Shown here piece by piece: positions 1-9,547 of a stretch of 64,000 nucleotides of DNA. A program made the translations under genes and the position numbers. Numbering within the stretch: the first letter of the stretch is position 1; each line of letters begins with the position of its first letter. The notes under the pieces were generated by a model. It saw only the letters and a program-made list of their open reading frames with translations, did no database searches and was not told the DNA's origin. Source of the stretch: Pseudoalteromonas sp. A25. GTDB taxonomy: Bacteria > Pseudomonadota > Gammaproteobacteria > Enterobacterales > Alteromonadaceae. The DNA is taken from positions 2,884,001-2,948,000 of the forward strand of contig NZ_AP021846.1 in assembly GCF_009176705.1 (NCBI RefSeq). Direction: 5' to 3'.

Positions 1-2
1 AA

Positions 3-62
3 GCACTAAATTTGCGAGCAGCATTAGTTCACTTATCACAGCCAGATGCTTTAATAGTATAG
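3..62 (+). CDS. Possible 3' end of an upstream gene (partial)
   Basis: An open frame enters from the left edge and stops at TAG 60-62, giving a C-terminus ending HLSQPDALIV. Nineteen codons are too few to identify a family. It could be the tail of a gene lying mostly outside the window, or a chance open frame. No hairpin follows the stop. Confidence 0.25.
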   Translation, partial: ALNLRAALVHLSQPDALIV

Positions 63-426
63 TAAAAGCACGCGACAAACTTTGACCTTACCCCTTATTG
101 CCCCTAAAATTGGCCTTTTAAAATTTAGGGCGAAGCACTTTTTGCATGAATGTGTGTCTATTCATGGAACTATTATCAATAGTTTACCAAGTAAAACCAC
201 ACACATCTAAAAGTAGCTCCAACTCATATAAAAATTGCGAACAAGTATTTTTAAATAGAGTTTGTTCACATCCCTAAGGGGCTGTTGAGTTTTAGCGTCA
301 ACACATACACAATGACTATGCTTCGCAGGCTAAGTATTGCTAAAATACTCACCCTGCTGCCACATTCAGTAGATGACAATCCGTCCTAAATAATGGCAAA
401 AATCAGCTAGAAAAAGAGACAAAATC
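63..426. other. Intergenic region upstream of xseB
   Basis: This AT-rich stretch of about 360 bases has no convincing gene. It should hold the promoter of the xseB-ispA-dxs operon, but I could not pick a -35/-10 pair with confidence. A TTGCGA at 235-240 is followed by AT-rich sequence at unsuitable spacing. No terminator, known riboswitch or repeat was recognised. Confidence 0.4.
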
Positions 427-669
427 ATGGCAACAAAAAAACCAGACAATCTGAGTTTTGAAGAAGCAATGGCAGAGCTAGAAGGGATCGTTCAGTCGAT
501 GGAGCAAGGCACATTGACTTTAGAGCAATCTTTAAAGCAGTTTGAAAGAGGCATTGCACTTGCAAACTCATCTAGTAATAAGCTTCAACAAGCCGAGCAA
601 AAAGTGTCTATTCTGATGGCTAATGACAGCCAAAGTTCTGCGCTCCCATTTCAAGGTGATGTGGAATAA
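427..669 (+). CDS. xseB: Exodeoxyribonuclease VII small subunit
   Basis: 80 residues, the normal length for XseB. The small subunit binds in several copies to XseA to form exonuclease VII, which degrades single-stranded DNA to oligonucleotides. The N-terminal region reads LSFEEAMAELEGIVQSMEQG, followed by LTLEQSLKQFERGIAL, the paired-helix hallmark of the family. AAAGAGAC lies just upstream of the ATG. The stop is 3 bases before the ispA start, so the two are almost certainly co-translated, as in many gammaproteobacteria. XseA is not in the window. Confidence 0.95.
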   Translation: MATKKPDNLSFEEAMAELEGIVQSMEQGTLTLEQSLKQFERGIALANSSSNKLQQAEQKVSILMANDSQSSALPFQGDVE

Positions 670-672
670 ATT

Positions 673-1560
673 GTGGAATTAAAAGAAAAATTACATCTAA
701 CTCAAGTGCGCGTTGCGGATACTATTGCTAATTACTTTTCACGCTCTCTCGATACTGATGAGACCATTAAAGAAGCAACTTACTACAGTATTAATAACGG
801 TGGTAAGCGATTACGGCCTTTTCTAGTCTATGCAACAGGTCAGATGCTAGGCGCTAAAATAGAGGACCTTGATATCGCCGCAGCCGCTATAGAGTGCGTG
901 CATAGTTACTCTTTGGTACATGACGACTTACCAGCTATGGATGACGATGAATTGCGTCGAGGCAAGCCCACCTGTCACATTGCGTTTAATGAGGCGCAAG
1001 CCATCTTAGCGGGAGATGCATTACAAACAATCGCCTTTGAGTTACTTAGTGGACATACCTTTAAAGTACCAATGACTCAACAAATGACTATGCTCAATAC
1101 CTTAGCTAAAGCATCTGGAATTGAAGGCATGATTGGCGGTCAGGCGCTTGACCTTGCTGCGACAAATAAAGTAGTAACATTAGATGAGCTTGAACGAATT
1201 CATAAGCTAAAAACCGGCGCTTTGTTAAAAGCCTCTATTGAGCTTGGAGCGCTATGTGCAATCAATGTTAAAAGCTCAACGCATGACGCGCTCAAACGTT
1301 ACGCTGAATATATTGGCCTTGCTTTTCAAGTTCAGGACGATATTTTGGATATTGAAGGCGATACGCAATCACTGGGTAAACCGCAAGGCTCAGACATTGA
1401 AAACAATAAATCGACTTACCCTGCACTACTTGGCTTAGAGGGTGCAAAGAGTAAAGCTCGAACGCTAATCAGCGAAGCAATTGCCGCACTTGCTGAAATA
1501 GACGAAGATACTTCTGTTTTAGCTGATTTAGCCCAATACATTATTGAAAGAGATTATTAA
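673..1560 (+). CDS. ispA: Farnesyl diphosphate synthase (geranyltranstransferase)
   Basis: 295 residues, starting at GTG 673 just after the xseB stop. It condenses isopentenyl diphosphate with DMAPP and then GPP to give farnesyl diphosphate for quinone, undecaprenyl and related isoprenoid synthesis. The two aspartate-rich motifs that bind Mg-diphosphate are clear: LVHDDLPAMDDDELRRGKPT (first) and FQVQDDILDIEGDT (second). GGKRLRP near the N-terminus binds IPP. It sits between xseB and dxs, the conserved gammaproteobacterial order. The GTG start has a weak ribosome site, which fits translational coupling to xseB. Confidence 0.96.
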   Translation: MELKEKLHLTQVRVADTIANYFSRSLDTDETIKEATYYSINNGGKRLRPFLVYATGQMLGAKIEDLDIAAAAIECVHSYSLVHDDLPAMDDDELRRGKPTCHIAFNEAQAILAGDALQTIAFELLSGHTFKVPMTQQMTMLNTLAKASGIEGMIGGQALDLAATNKVVTLDELERIHKLKTGALLKASIELGALCAINVKSSTHDALKRYAEYIGLAFQVQDDILDIEGDTQSLGKPQGSDIENNKSTYPALLGLEGAKSKARTLISEAIAALAEIDEDTSVLADLAQYIIERDY

Positions 1561-1680
1561 GCAACGCCTATTGAGCGCTGTTCATGACAAATTAATGGCT
1601 AATTTGTATAAATAAATAAAACTAACAGCAGCCTTTGTATATAATTGTGCGAAGTTTGCGTAGGACACATAATTAATACC

Positions 1681-3540
1681 ATGAAATTGGATAGTAGCAA
1701 GTACCCCTTATTGGCGTTGGCTGACGAACCAGCGCAACTGCGGACAATACCGCAGCACAAACTTACCACACTCAGCAATGAGCTCAGAGAGTATTTATTA
1801 AACTCGGTGTCACAAAGTAGTGGCCATTTTGCATCAGGTTTAGGCACAGTTGAGTTGACCGTTGCACTTCACTACGTTTATAACACCCCCGAAGACAGAC
1901 TGATCTGGGATGTAGGACATCAGGCTTATCCGCACAAGATTTTAACTGGCAGACGTGAGCAAATTCATACTATACGTCAAAAAGACGGATTACATCCTTT
2001 TCCTTACCGTGAAGAAAGTGAGTATGACACTTTTAGTGTTGGGCACTCGAGTACGTCTATTTCTGCAGCTCTAGGGATGTCTATCGCTGCGCAAAAAGAA
2101 GGTAAAGGCAGAAAAACAGTTGCTGTAATCGGCGACGGTGCGATTACGGCTGGCATGGCGTTCGAAGCAATGAACCACGCGGGCGATGTAAAGTCAGATA
2201 TGCTGATAATATTAAACGATAATGAGATGTCGATCTCTGAAAACGTCGGCGCACTGAACAATCACTTTGCACGTATTTTATCTGGTAGCTTTTACACCAA
2301 CATCCGTGAAGGGAGTAAACGTTTGCTATCAGGCGTTCCGCCAGTAAAAGAGCTTGCCAGTAGAATGGAAGAGCATTTAAAAGGGATGGTGATCCCCGGT
2401 ACATTCTTTGAGGAGTTAGGCCTTAACTACATTGGCCCTATTGATGGCCATGATGTAAATATGCTGGTCGATACACTGCGTAATATGCGTAACCTAAAGG
2501 GCCCTCAACTGCTGCACATCAAAACACAAAAAGGCAAAGGCTACAAACCTGCTGAAGCAGACCCTATTGGCTACCACGCCGTACCAAAGTTTGACCCGAG
2601 CATTCATAGCCTACCAAAATCAAAACCGAGCGCCCCAACTTTCTCTAAAGTATTTGGCGATTGGTTATGCGACCAAGCGCAAGCCGATAAAAACTTAATG
2701 GCTATCACGCCCGCCATGCGTGAAGGCTCTGGCATGGTGAGGTTTTCAAAAGAATTCCCACAGCAGTATTTTGATGTTGCAATCGCAGAGCAGCATGCAG
2801 TGACACTTGCCGCAGGTTTTGCTTGTGAAGGATTAAAGCCCGTTGTGGCAATCTATTCAAGTTTTTTACAACGCGCATATGACCAATTGATCCATGATGT
2901 CGCACTGCAAAACTTGCCTGTCTTATTTGCTATCGACAGAGCGGGAGTCGTGGGAGCGGATGGCGAAACTCACCAAGGTGCTTACGATTTGAGCTTTATG
3001 CGTTGCATTCCAAATATGGTCATCATGGCGCCCAGCGACACCAATGAGTGTCGCCAAATGCTGCATACAGGTTACCTTCATCAAGGTCCAGCTGCCGTGC
3101 GTTATCCTCGCGGAAGTGCGGGGGATGCAAGTATCGAATTAGCAATGCAACCTATTGCAATAGGTAAAGGTAAAATAGTTAGAGAGGGCAAAAGGCTCGC
3201 AATCCTCAACTTTGGTACTTTGTTGCATAATGCCAAACTGGCCGCCGAGCAATGTGATGCCACGTTGGTCGATATGCGTTTCGTAAAGCCGCTTGATGGC
3301 GCTTTGCTAAAAGATTTACTTACCACTCATGAGCACATTGTCACTATTGAGGATAATGCTATTGCAGGTGGCGCAGGCAGCGCAGTGGCAGAGTTTTATG
3401 CAAGTATTGGTGAAACGATAAAAATGACGCATTTAGGGCTACCAGATGAATTTATAAAACACGGTACTCAAGAGCAAGTCCATGCTGAACTCGGACTAGA
3501 TGAACAAAGCATCTTGAAAAAAGTTCAAGAAATTCTATAA
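1681..3540 (+). CDS. dxs: 1-deoxy-D-xylulose-5-phosphate synthase
   Basis: 619 residues from ATG 1681. The frame is open upstream to 1645, but [11 protein letters not shown] matches the usual start and length (E. coli Dxs has 620). This thiamine-diphosphate enzyme joins pyruvate and glyceraldehyde-3-phosphate in the first step of the MEP isoprenoid pathway, supplying IspA upstream. Visible landmarks are [18 protein letters not shown] (N-terminal domain), the ThDP/Mg motif [18 protein letters not shown]...NDNEMSI, and the pyrimidine-domain stretch [16 protein letters not shown]. It is followed directly by an intrinsic terminator that ends the operon. Confidence 0.97.
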   Translation: MKLDSSKYPLLALADEPAQLRTIPQHKLTTLSNELREYLLNSVSQSSGHFASGLGTVELTVALHYVYNTPEDRLIWDVGHQAYPHKILTGRREQIHTIRQKDGLHPFPYREESEYDTFSVGHSSTSISAALGMSIAAQKEGKGRKTVAVIGDGAITAGMAFEAMNHAGDVKSDMLIILNDNEMSISENVGALNNHFARILSGSFYTNIREGSKRLLSGVPPVKELASRMEEHLKGMVIPGTFFEELGLNYIGPIDGHDVNMLVDTLRNMRNLKGPQLLHIKTQKGKGYKPAEADPIGYHAVPKFDPSIHSLPKSKPSAPTFSKVFGDWLCDQAQADKNLMAITPAMREGSGMVRFSKEFPQQYFDVAIAEQHAVTLAAGFACEGLKPVVAIYSSFLQRAYDQLIHDVALQNLPVLFAIDRAGVVGADGETHQGAYDLSFMRCIPNMVIMAPSDTNECRQMLHTGYLHQGPAAVRYPRGSAGDASIELAMQPIAIGKGKIVREGKRLAILNFGTLLHNAKLAAEQCDATLVDMRFVKPLDGALLKDLLTTHEHIVTIEDNAIAGGAGSAVAEFYASIGETIKMTHLGLPDEFIKHGTQEQVHAELGLDEQSILKKVQEIL

Positions 3541-3565
3541 AAAAGGAGCATATGCTCCTTTTTTT
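3539..3565 (+). terminator. Intrinsic terminator after dxs
   Basis: The perfect stem AAAAGGAGCATATGCTCCTTTT begins immediately after the dxs TAA and is followed by further T residues. The downstream DUF962 gene starts only 17 bases later, so its ribosome site lies just past the hairpin. Confidence 0.85.
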
Positions 3566-3581
3566 GTACATGAGGTTTGCT

Positions 3582-3881
3582 ATGGCACAACAATTTAAAA
3601 CCTTTGCCGAGTTTTACCCTTTTTATTTAGAACAACATCAACACCCTTGGTGCAGAGCGTGCCATTATCTGGGCAGCACATTGGTTTTGGTCAACCTATT
3701 TGCGGCTCTTTTTTGGCATAGCTTGAGCTTCATTATCTTAATGCCAATATGTGGCTACGGTTTTGCTTGGATTGGGCACTTTGTGTTCGAGCGCAACCGC
3801 CCTGCCACCTTTTCTCACCCTCTTTACTCATTAACAGCAGATTGGGTGATGTATTTTCGCTGGCTAGTTGGTAAAGATTAG
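3582..3881 (+). CDS. Mpo1-like (DUF962) small membrane protein
   Basis: 99 residues from ATG 3582, which has a good TGAGGT ribosome site. The longer open frame starts inside the dxs terminator and is rejected. Family features are FAEFYPFYLEQHQHPWCRAC with a conserved His, a hydrophobic pair of segments (about 23-60), and WIGHFVFERNRPATF with a second conserved His. The yeast relative Mpo1 is an Fe-dependent dioxygenase acting on 2-hydroxy fatty acids. Whether this bacterial form does the same is unknown. Its 3' end overlaps the convergent sensor gene by 4 bases. Confidence 0.8.
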   Translation: MAQQFKTFAEFYPFYLEQHQHPWCRACHYLGSTLVLVNLFAALFWHSLSFIILMPICGYGFAWIGHFVFERNRPATFSHPLYSLTADWVMYFRWLVGKD

Positions 3882-6800
3882 CGCATCCAAACTTTTACCT
3901 CAGCCAACCCATTGCTTTGCAAGACTTCGAGCTGAGACTCTATATTACTGCTTTGTTCAAATTCAAATGCGTCAAGTTGATCATCAAACACGATAGTTGC
4001 AGCACCATCTCCCCCTCTTTGCTTTACTTGGTGTAACGCGATATCTGCTAAGTTAACAGATGCTTCCCAGCCTATCACTTGCCCTCCTAGCAACGGTAAG
4101 GGATATAAAGACCAGCCCATAGACACACTAAGCGCAAGGGGTTTGCCATTGGGTAGTTTAAAATCAAACTCGGCCACTGCTTTACATAACTCTCTGGCAT
4201 AGCTTTCAACATCGTCACGCTTAAAGTCTCTTAACAGCAGCAAAAACTCATCACCACTCCAGCGCGCCACATAATCGGAGCCTTGGGTACGAGTATTCAG
4301 TAACGCCGCCATTTGCTGTAAACAACTGTCACCACCAAGCGGACCATAAGCATCATTTACTTTACTGAACTTGTCGATATTTAAAATCATCAACACAAGG
4401 CTTTTATTTTGCTGCTGTAATGATTGTGCGTTACGTTGAAAGTGCTCAACGTCTTTAGGCAGCTGATCGAATAAAAAGCGACGACTTCTCAGTCCTGTCA
4501 GCTCGTCAGTATGGCTGACGAGTTTGAGCTGTGTATTTACCTGATTAAGCTTTTCATTCGCTTTTCTAAGCTCTGTGGTACGCTCTGCAACTAAATCTTC
4601 CAAAGCTTGGTGCTTACGTCGCTCTTGAGCTCTAAATACCCAAAAAATCAGATAGAACAAGAAAGCAAAGCCACATGTGATCAACAGCCTGAAGTACATC
4701 GTTTCGTCAAATCTTCTCGGAATGAAGATGTTGATTTGTTTTGCTGTTGCCGCTTGCCAGTCTTGTCCCCTTCTTTTAGCTTGCAACTCAAAAGTATACT
4801 CACCTGGAGACAAGTTAGTATAAATAGCATCCTGACGCCTTTGTGTTTCTCGCCAGTCCGCATTGGTTGCACCATTACTTAGTAGCCTATACCTAAATTC
4901 AACACTCTGCGGGGCATAAAAATCTATCGCGGTATACTGTACCGTTAGATCTCGCTCACCGGTATTTAGCAATATTTTATTGTTCAGCTCTTCGCCTGAT
5001 AGCCTGCGCTCGGGCGTAAATAAGGCCTCAAGTTTCAATGCCAGCTCTTCTGAACCAAACAACTGCATATTTTTAGGTATTTTCACAATCCCTTGAGAGC
5101 TGGGATACCAAATTGCCTCTTGCGTTTCCATCACGGCATCATGACCAAACCCTGAACAACAACGACTTGCTTTACCATCGAGTTGTCGATCAAACTGACT
5201 TATTACCTGATCAACTTTCAAGTTTGTGATTGGTCCTTTAAATTGGGCCACCGGCATTCGATATACGCCTTTTTTAGTGCCAACCCACACTTGCTGAAGT
5301 TGCTTATCATAGTGTAAAGAGGTGATGGAACCATATGGTAGGCCATTAGATGCATCTAACTGATACCATTGACCTTCGGGGGTAAGATAGAAAAGCCCGT
5401 CACTCCATGAGCCAATCAACGTGGCCACATCTTGGATATGAAAAATGCTGGTAATATAGGCACTCTCTAAAGACGTCTGCCCACCTAACTTTTCAATACC
5501 ACGGTCGTTATAGCGATAAGCGCCTTTATTAGTGCCAATAAAGCCAAAATTAGGAAAATCAACAACAAAAGTGACAAACTGACTCCCTAAAAACGTGTTG
5601 TAGCTAAACGGTGTTAACTCCGAGTACTCTAATCGATACAATCCACGACCTGTACCAAACCACACGCCACCTTCATTTGAAGGACTAATAGAGAACACGG
5701 GATTTTGGCGTAGCTCTCGATATGGCAAGCTGCGCAAATTGCCCTGCTCGTAGACAAGTACACCCCGGTCCGTGCCCATCAGTAGCGTCTCACCTTGGAA
5801 CTCTAAATCATTTACAGTCAGACGCTCCAAACTATTGATATCAATGACTTTTTGATATTGACCATTGGTATCCAAGGTGCCAATACCATAGCGATTCGCA
5901 ACCCAGATCTGCCCGGTGGGCGAGCGTGTAATGGCTGTGATCCCTTGATTTGCATCGTTACCGACCGAGTAACGCTCCACCTTTCCAGCATGCGCAAACC
6001 ATAGTCCTTCATTTAAGCTAGCTAACCAAATATTATTTTCACTGTCCTTAAAAATATCTGAAAACCAAACACTTTGCTCCGATTGCACAGGCCGAACTGA
6101 TTGCCACGGTTCTCGACCTTCTTTAAACATTAAGTTATTGGACGTAGACACCCACAAGCCGCCCTCGCCATCACTCATGAATTTATAGACCGCAGTGTTA
6201 CCTATCGCGTCATAGCGACGAAGTACTTCATCAATATCAAGAAAGTAGGCACCTAGTTCTGTAGCTAAGAATAGCCGACCATCAATCCAGGCCAAGTCAT
6301 GCAAAATAGTTTGCGCCAATTGCTGAGGCAAAGATAGGCGACTAGATAATTCCAACCTAAAGGTATTTTCAGTCGAAGCGCTGGCTGGTTTAATCTTTAA
6401 TAAATGCCTTTCATTTACTAGCCAAATACCATCATTGGCTAATGCCATTTTAGACACAGCGCCCACTATCTGGTTAATTTTAACAGACGACAATTTGCGT
6501 GGTTGCACCGCGCTGCTAGCAAGCGACAAGCTATGATGAGAAATATAGTGCAGGCCATTCGCAGCGACCCAAATACTACCTTGGTTATCTTCAATGATAT
6601 CTCTCACAGGCCCTGAGATATTCAATGATTCAACAGCAAATGTTTGAGGGTTTAAGCGGTGCACGCCGCGACGAGTTCCTACCCACAGCATGCCATCTTT
6701 ACCAACAAGTAATTTGTGGATAGCATTAGAGCGCAGAAAGTCTGTATTCTGAGTTGTTAGGTTAGTGAACTTTTGGCCATCGAAACGGCTCAGCCCAAAC

Positions 6801-6976
6801 TGAGTCGCCAGCCAAATATAACCTTGCTTATCTTGTGTAATACTTTTGATAGACTGTGAAGGTAGGCCATTTTGTAAATTCCATTGCTTGACAACATAGT
6901 CATTGATAGACGCGTTTGTTGTATGCGCCATAAAGCTGATGACCACAAAAAGTATGAGCCTGAACAATCTATCCAT
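3878..6976 (-). CDS. Periplasmic-propeller sensor with GGDEF domain (putative diguanylate cyclase)
   Basis: About 1032 residues from ATG 6976 (a GTG three codons upstream is possible). Order: signal peptide (MDRLFRLILFVVISFMAHTTNAS), many two-component-regulator propeller repeats with pattern IWLAT.xGLSRFDG (to about 640), a Y_Y_Y domain (EFRYRLLSNGATNADWRE..., about 690-770), one membrane helix (FRLLITCGFAFLFYLIFWVF), a coiled coil, and GGDEF. The active-site motif is RWSGDEF, a variant usually compatible with diguanylate cyclase activity. The RxxD inhibitory site is altered to QGSD. It probably senses a periplasmic ligand and makes c-di-GMP. It lies 25 bases after pgpA on the same strand and may be read from that operon. 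Confidence 0.85.
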   Translation of the reverse strand: MDRLFRLILFVVISFMAHTTNASINDYVVKQWNLQNGLPSQSIKSITQDKQGYIWLATQFGLSRFDGQKFTNLTTQNTDFLRSNAIHKLLVGKDGMLWVGTRRGVHRLNPQTFAVESLNISGPVRDIIEDNQGSIWVAANGLHYISHHSLSLASSAVQPRKLSSVKINQIVGAVSKMALANDGIWLVNERHLLKIKPASASTENTFRLELSSRLSLPQQLAQTILHDLAWIDGRLFLATELGAYFLDIDEVLRRYDAIGNTAVYKFMSDGEGGLWVSTSNNLMFKEGREPWQSVRPVQSEQSVWFSDIFKDSENNIWLASLNEGLWFAHAGKVERYSVGNDANQGITAITRSPTGQIWVANRYGIGTLDTNGQYQKVIDINSLERLTVNDLEFQGETLLMGTDRGVLVYEQGNLRSLPYRELRQNPVFSISPSNEGGVWFGTGRGLYRLEYSELTPFSYNTFLGSQFVTFVVDFPNFGFIGTNKGAYRYNDRGIEKLGGQTSLESAYITSIFHIQDVATLIGSWSDGLFYLTPEGQWYQLDASNGLPYGSITSLHYDKQLQQVWVGTKKGVYRMPVAQFKGPITNLKVDQVISQFDRQLDGKASRCCSGFGHDAVMETQEAIWYPSSQGIVKIPKNMQLFGSEELALKLEALFTPERRLSGEELNNKILLNTGERDLTVQYTAIDFYAPQSVEFRYRLLSNGATNADWRETQRRQDAIYTNLSPGEYTFELQAKRRGQDWQAATAKQINIFIPRRFDETMYFRLLITCGFAFLFYLIFWVFRAQERRKHQALEDLVAERTTELRKANEKLNQVNTQLKLVSHTDELTGLRSRRFLFDQLPKDVEHFQRNAQSLQQQNKSLVLMILNIDKFSKVNDAYGPLGGDSCLQQMAALLNTRTQGSDYVARWSGDEFLLLLRDFKRDDVESYARELCKAVAEFDFKLPNGKPLALSVSMGWSLYPLPLLGGQVIGWEASVNLADIALHQVKQRGGDGAATIVFDDQLDAFEFEQSSNIESQLEVLQSNGLAEVKVWMR

Positions 6977-7001
6977 AGTTGACACTATTTTCTGCCTAAT
7001 A

Positions 7002-7487
7002 TCAGAGTGTTAATACACCAGTTTTAAACAAAGCCTGCAAACAAATCAATGAAAAAATACCTGCAAGGACATCATCCGCCATAATACCAAATCCGCCATG
7101 CAAGCGCTTATCGAGCATTTTTATCGGTCCAGGCTTTACAATATCAAAAAAGCGAAATAATAAAAAACCTACGATCAAAGACTGCCAGCTTAAAGCCGCA
7201 CCAATCATGGTAATATAAAATCCTGCTACTTCATCCCATACAATAGCTGGATGATCGTGCACTTGTACATCTCTTGCGGTCTGTCCACACACCCACAAAC
7301 CAAAAATACTGATCACAAACGCAAACACTAATTGTAACCACAGCGGAAAAGTCGCCGTTATAAAAATAAAAGGTAAAGCCGCGAAGGTACCCATGGTACC
7401 CGGTGCGATAGGAGATAACCCAAGTCCAAACCCTAAACCAAAAAATTGATGTGGGCGTTTAAGGTCAAATTTATACTGCTTAGCCAA
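7002..7487 (-). CDS. pgpA: Phosphatidylglycerophosphatase A
   Basis: 161 residues. PgpA dephosphorylates phosphatidylglycerol phosphate to phosphatidylglycerol in the inner membrane. Characteristic stretches are GFGLGLSPIAPGTMGTFAALP near the N-terminus, DHPAIVWDEVAGFYI, and PGPIKMLDKRLHGGFGIMADDVLAG near the C-terminus, with hydrophobic segments between. It starts 8 bases after the thiL stop, the usual nusB-thiL-pgpA order. Confidence 0.95.
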   Translation of the reverse strand: MAKQYKFDLKRPHQFFGLGFGLGLSPIAPGTMGTFAALPFIFITATFPLWLQLVFAFVISIFGLWVCGQTARDVQVHDHPAIVWDEVAGFYITMIGAALSWQSLIVGFLLFRFFDIVKPGPIKMLDKRLHGGFGIMADDVLAGIFSLICLQALFKTGVLTL

Positions 7488-7495
7488 ATTAACTC

Positions 7496-8458
7496 CTAGC
7501 TAAAGTGTTCAAAGCCAGCCTCTGGAAATGGCCATGCTTGATGGTTGTAAAATAGCTCTATGCAACCATCATTGTTAACTATTTGCCCAATACACACGGG
7601 CTCTACCCCATATTGATTGAGCTTTGTTTCAAGCATACTCTTATTGTCATCACTAACAGTAAAGAGCAACTCATAATCATCGCCATAGGCTAATGCCAAC
7701 TTCAAGCGAAGCTCAACATCGCTCAAACTGTTTAATGCATCAGAAGTTGGCACTTTATCAGCATGAATAACGGCCCCCACGCTAGATTGTTTAAGAATAT
7801 GCGAAAGATCAGCCAGCAAACCATCTGAAATATCGATAGCCGACGTAGCAACCCCTCTTAATACTTGCCCTGCAGCTACTCTGGGTGATGGAAAGTGAAA
7901 ACGCTCATTCGCATTTTTAAGATGCTCTGCGTCAATAGACCAACCTTGCTTGCGTGTCTCAATAGCTAACCCTGAATCGCCTAACGGGCCGGTGACATAA
8001 ATCCAATCACCATTTTTAGCGCCCGAGCGCGTTAACGCCTTGCCATTGGGTACGATGCCTTTGGCACATACTGTGATTGTGAGTGGCCCTTGAGTTGTGT
8101 CACCACCAATAATTTGTACATTGTAGTACTCAGCAATTTCGTGCATTCCATCGGTGAATTCTTCCAACCATTGCGTATCAATATTCGGCAATGTAAGACC
8201 TATGGATATCCATGCGGGCTCAGCGCCCATCGCCGCCAAGTCACTTAAATTGACAGCAATAATACGATGCCCCAAAGCGCGAGGTGGTATATCGGCAAAA
8301 AAATGAACGCCTTCAACTAATGTATCTGTGGTAATAGCCAATTGACAATTTTCAGGTACATTTACTAAAGCACAATCATCCCCGATCCCAAGGTCGACAT
8401 CTCTGCGCGAAATGCCGCGACCGGTAAAATAACGATTTATGAGTTCAAATTCCTTCAT
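7496..8458 (-). CDS. thiL: Thiamine-monophosphate kinase
   Basis: 320 residues from ATG 8458. A TTG two codons upstream gives the longer frame but falls next to the terminator T-run and is unlikely. ThiL phosphorylates thiamine monophosphate to thiamine diphosphate, the cofactor used by Dxs in this window. Seen: MKEFELINRYF start, VDLGIGDDCALV (metal/ATP site), TTDTLVEGVHFF, IAVNLSDLAAMGAEP, and GDDYELLF near the C-terminus. Between nusB and this gene lies an intrinsic terminator whose T-run reaches to within 5 bases of the ATG, leaving no obvious Shine-Dalgarno. Confidence 0.95.
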   Translation of the reverse strand: MKEFELINRYFTGRGISRRDVDLGIGDDCALVNVPENCQLAITTDTLVEGVHFFADIPPRALGHRIIAVNLSDLAAMGAEPAWISIGLTLPNIDTQWLEEFTDGMHEIAEYYNVQIIGGDTTQGPLTITVCAKGIVPNGKALTRSGAKNGDWIYVTGPLGDSGLAIETRKQGWSIDAEHLKNANERFHFPSPRVAAGQVLRGVATSAIDISDGLLADLSHILKQSSVGAVIHADKVPTSDALNSLSDVELRLKLALAYGDDYELLFTVSDDNKSMLETKLNQYGVEPVCIGQIVNNDGCIELFYNHQAWPFPEAGFEHFS

Positions 8459-8462
8459 ACAC

Positions 8463-8484
8463 AAAAAAGCCGGCCAACGCCGGC
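8463..8484 (-). terminator. Intrinsic terminator between nusB and thiL
   Basis: Read on the minus strand, GCCGGC-GTTG-GCCGGC (8484-8469) is followed by six T residues (8468-8463). It closes the ribH-nusB unit, and read-through would be needed to express thiL and pgpA unless a promoter lies inside nusB. Confidence 0.8.
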
Positions 8485-8501
8485 TCTCCTTATCTTTAGC
8501 C

Positions 8502-8912
8502 TTACTTTCGCAACTCTTTTACGGCTTTGTCCAAGACACCATTAACAAATTTATGGCTATCTTCAGCACCAAAAATCTTGGCAAGCTCAATCCCTTCGTT
8601 GATCGCAACCTTATAAGGTACGTCTTCTCTAAATTTAAGCTCGTATGCACTTAATCGTAACACCGCTCTTTCAACTTCATCTAAATCATCAAACGGTCTC
8701 GATAGATGTGGCTTTACAATTTCGTCAAGTTGTTTTTGGTTAACGGCAACGCCGCGCGCCAAATCTTTAAAATACTCAACGTCTACTTTAGATACATCGT
8801 TTTCGATCAACATTTGCTGTTCAATATCAGCGATTGGGTTAGCGCTTAGTTGCCATGAGTAAACGGCTTGCAAGGCCAATATACGTGCTTTACGTCTTGC
8901 TGCTGGTTTCAC
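8502..8912 (-). CDS. nusB: Transcription antitermination factor NusB
   Basis: 136 residues, all-helical. NusB pairs with NusE (S10) on boxA RNA in rRNA antitermination complexes. The start [20 protein letters not shown] and the C-terminal run [20 protein letters not shown] and [14 protein letters not shown] are diagnostic. It lies 11 bases after ribH on the minus strand, the conserved ribH-nusB pair, and is followed by an intrinsic terminator. Confidence 0.96.
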   Translation of the reverse strand: MKPAARRKARILALQAVYSWQLSANPIADIEQQMLIENDVSKVDVEYFKDLARGVAVNQKQLDEIVKPHLSRPFDDLDEVERAVLRLSAYELKFREDVPYKVAINEGIELAKIFGAEDSHKFVNGVLDKAVKELRK

Positions 8913-8923
8913 AGAGGATCCTC

Positions 8924-9388
8924 TTAAATTTGCTCTAGCACGTTTACCATTTCTAAGGCACCAAGTGCAGCTTCGCCGCCCTTATTGCCCATTTTGGTAC
9001 CCGCACGTTCAATGGCTTGCTCAATACTTTCAGTGGTCAGTACGCCAAATGCAACTGGAATATCATAATCCATAGATACATTTGCCAACCCTTTATTTGA
9101 TTCATTAGCAACTAAATCAAAATGCGGTGTTCCACCACGAATGATCACACCTAATGCAATGATGGCATCAAACTGCTTTTTCATCGCAATGCGCTTAGCT
9201 GCTAAAGGTAACTCAACTGCACCAGGTACGTATACCACAGTGATATCTTCATCACTTACACCACCGGTACGCTTTAACTCATCCACAGCACCTTCTAGCA
9301 GGCTTTTACCAATAAAGTCGTTAAAACGAGAAATAACAATGGCAAATTTTTTGCCCGGTGCATATTTGTTACCTTCAATAATGTTCAT
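8924..9388 (-). CDS. ribH: 6,7-dimethyl-8-ribityllumazine synthase
   Basis: 154 residues. It condenses 5-amino-6-ribitylaminouracil with 3,4-dihydroxy-2-butanone 4-phosphate to form lumazine, the substrate of RibE. Seen: [53 protein letters not shown] (catalytic His in the PHFD stretch) and [20 protein letters not shown]. It belongs to the rib cluster but is separated from ribBX by a terminator and 159 bases, so it may have its own promoter. Confidence 0.96.
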   Translation of the reverse strand: MNIIEGNKYAPGKKFAIVISRFNDFIGKSLLEGAVDELKRTGGVSDEDITVVYVPGAVELPLAAKRIAMKKQFDAIIALGVIIRGGTPHFDLVANESNKGLANVSMDYDIPVAFGVLTTESIEQAIERAGTKMGNKGGEAALGALEMVNVLEQI

Positions 9389-9454
9389 TAGATGATCCTA
9401 ATCTTATAAATACCAATGCTGAAGCATGTACCGAAAACTTCGGTAAAGCAATTG

Positions 9455-9500
9455 CCAAATTGGGGCGCATAATAGCACAAATTTACCCATCCCCAAACAA
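9455..9500 (-). promoter_or_regulatory. Possible promoter for ribH-nusB
   Basis: On the minus strand a TTGGGG is followed after 16 bases by TATTAT, about 80-110 bases upstream of the ribH start. The leader between them contains a small perfect hairpin, TACCGAA-GTT-TTCGGTA (9445-9429). The -35 matches the consensus only in TTG. The call rests mainly on the need for a start site after the ribBX terminator. Confidence 0.3.
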
Positions 9501-9502
9501 CT

Positions 9503-9531
9503 AAAAACGGGCCTGTATTAGGCCCGTATTT
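9503..9531 (-). terminator. Intrinsic terminator after ribBX
   Basis: On the minus strand ACGGGCC-TAATACA-GGCCCGT is followed by a T-run (from 9507 down). It lies 17 bases past the ribBX stop and splits the rib cluster in two. Confidence 0.8.
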
Positions 9532-9547
9532 TCGTTACCATTGAGTA

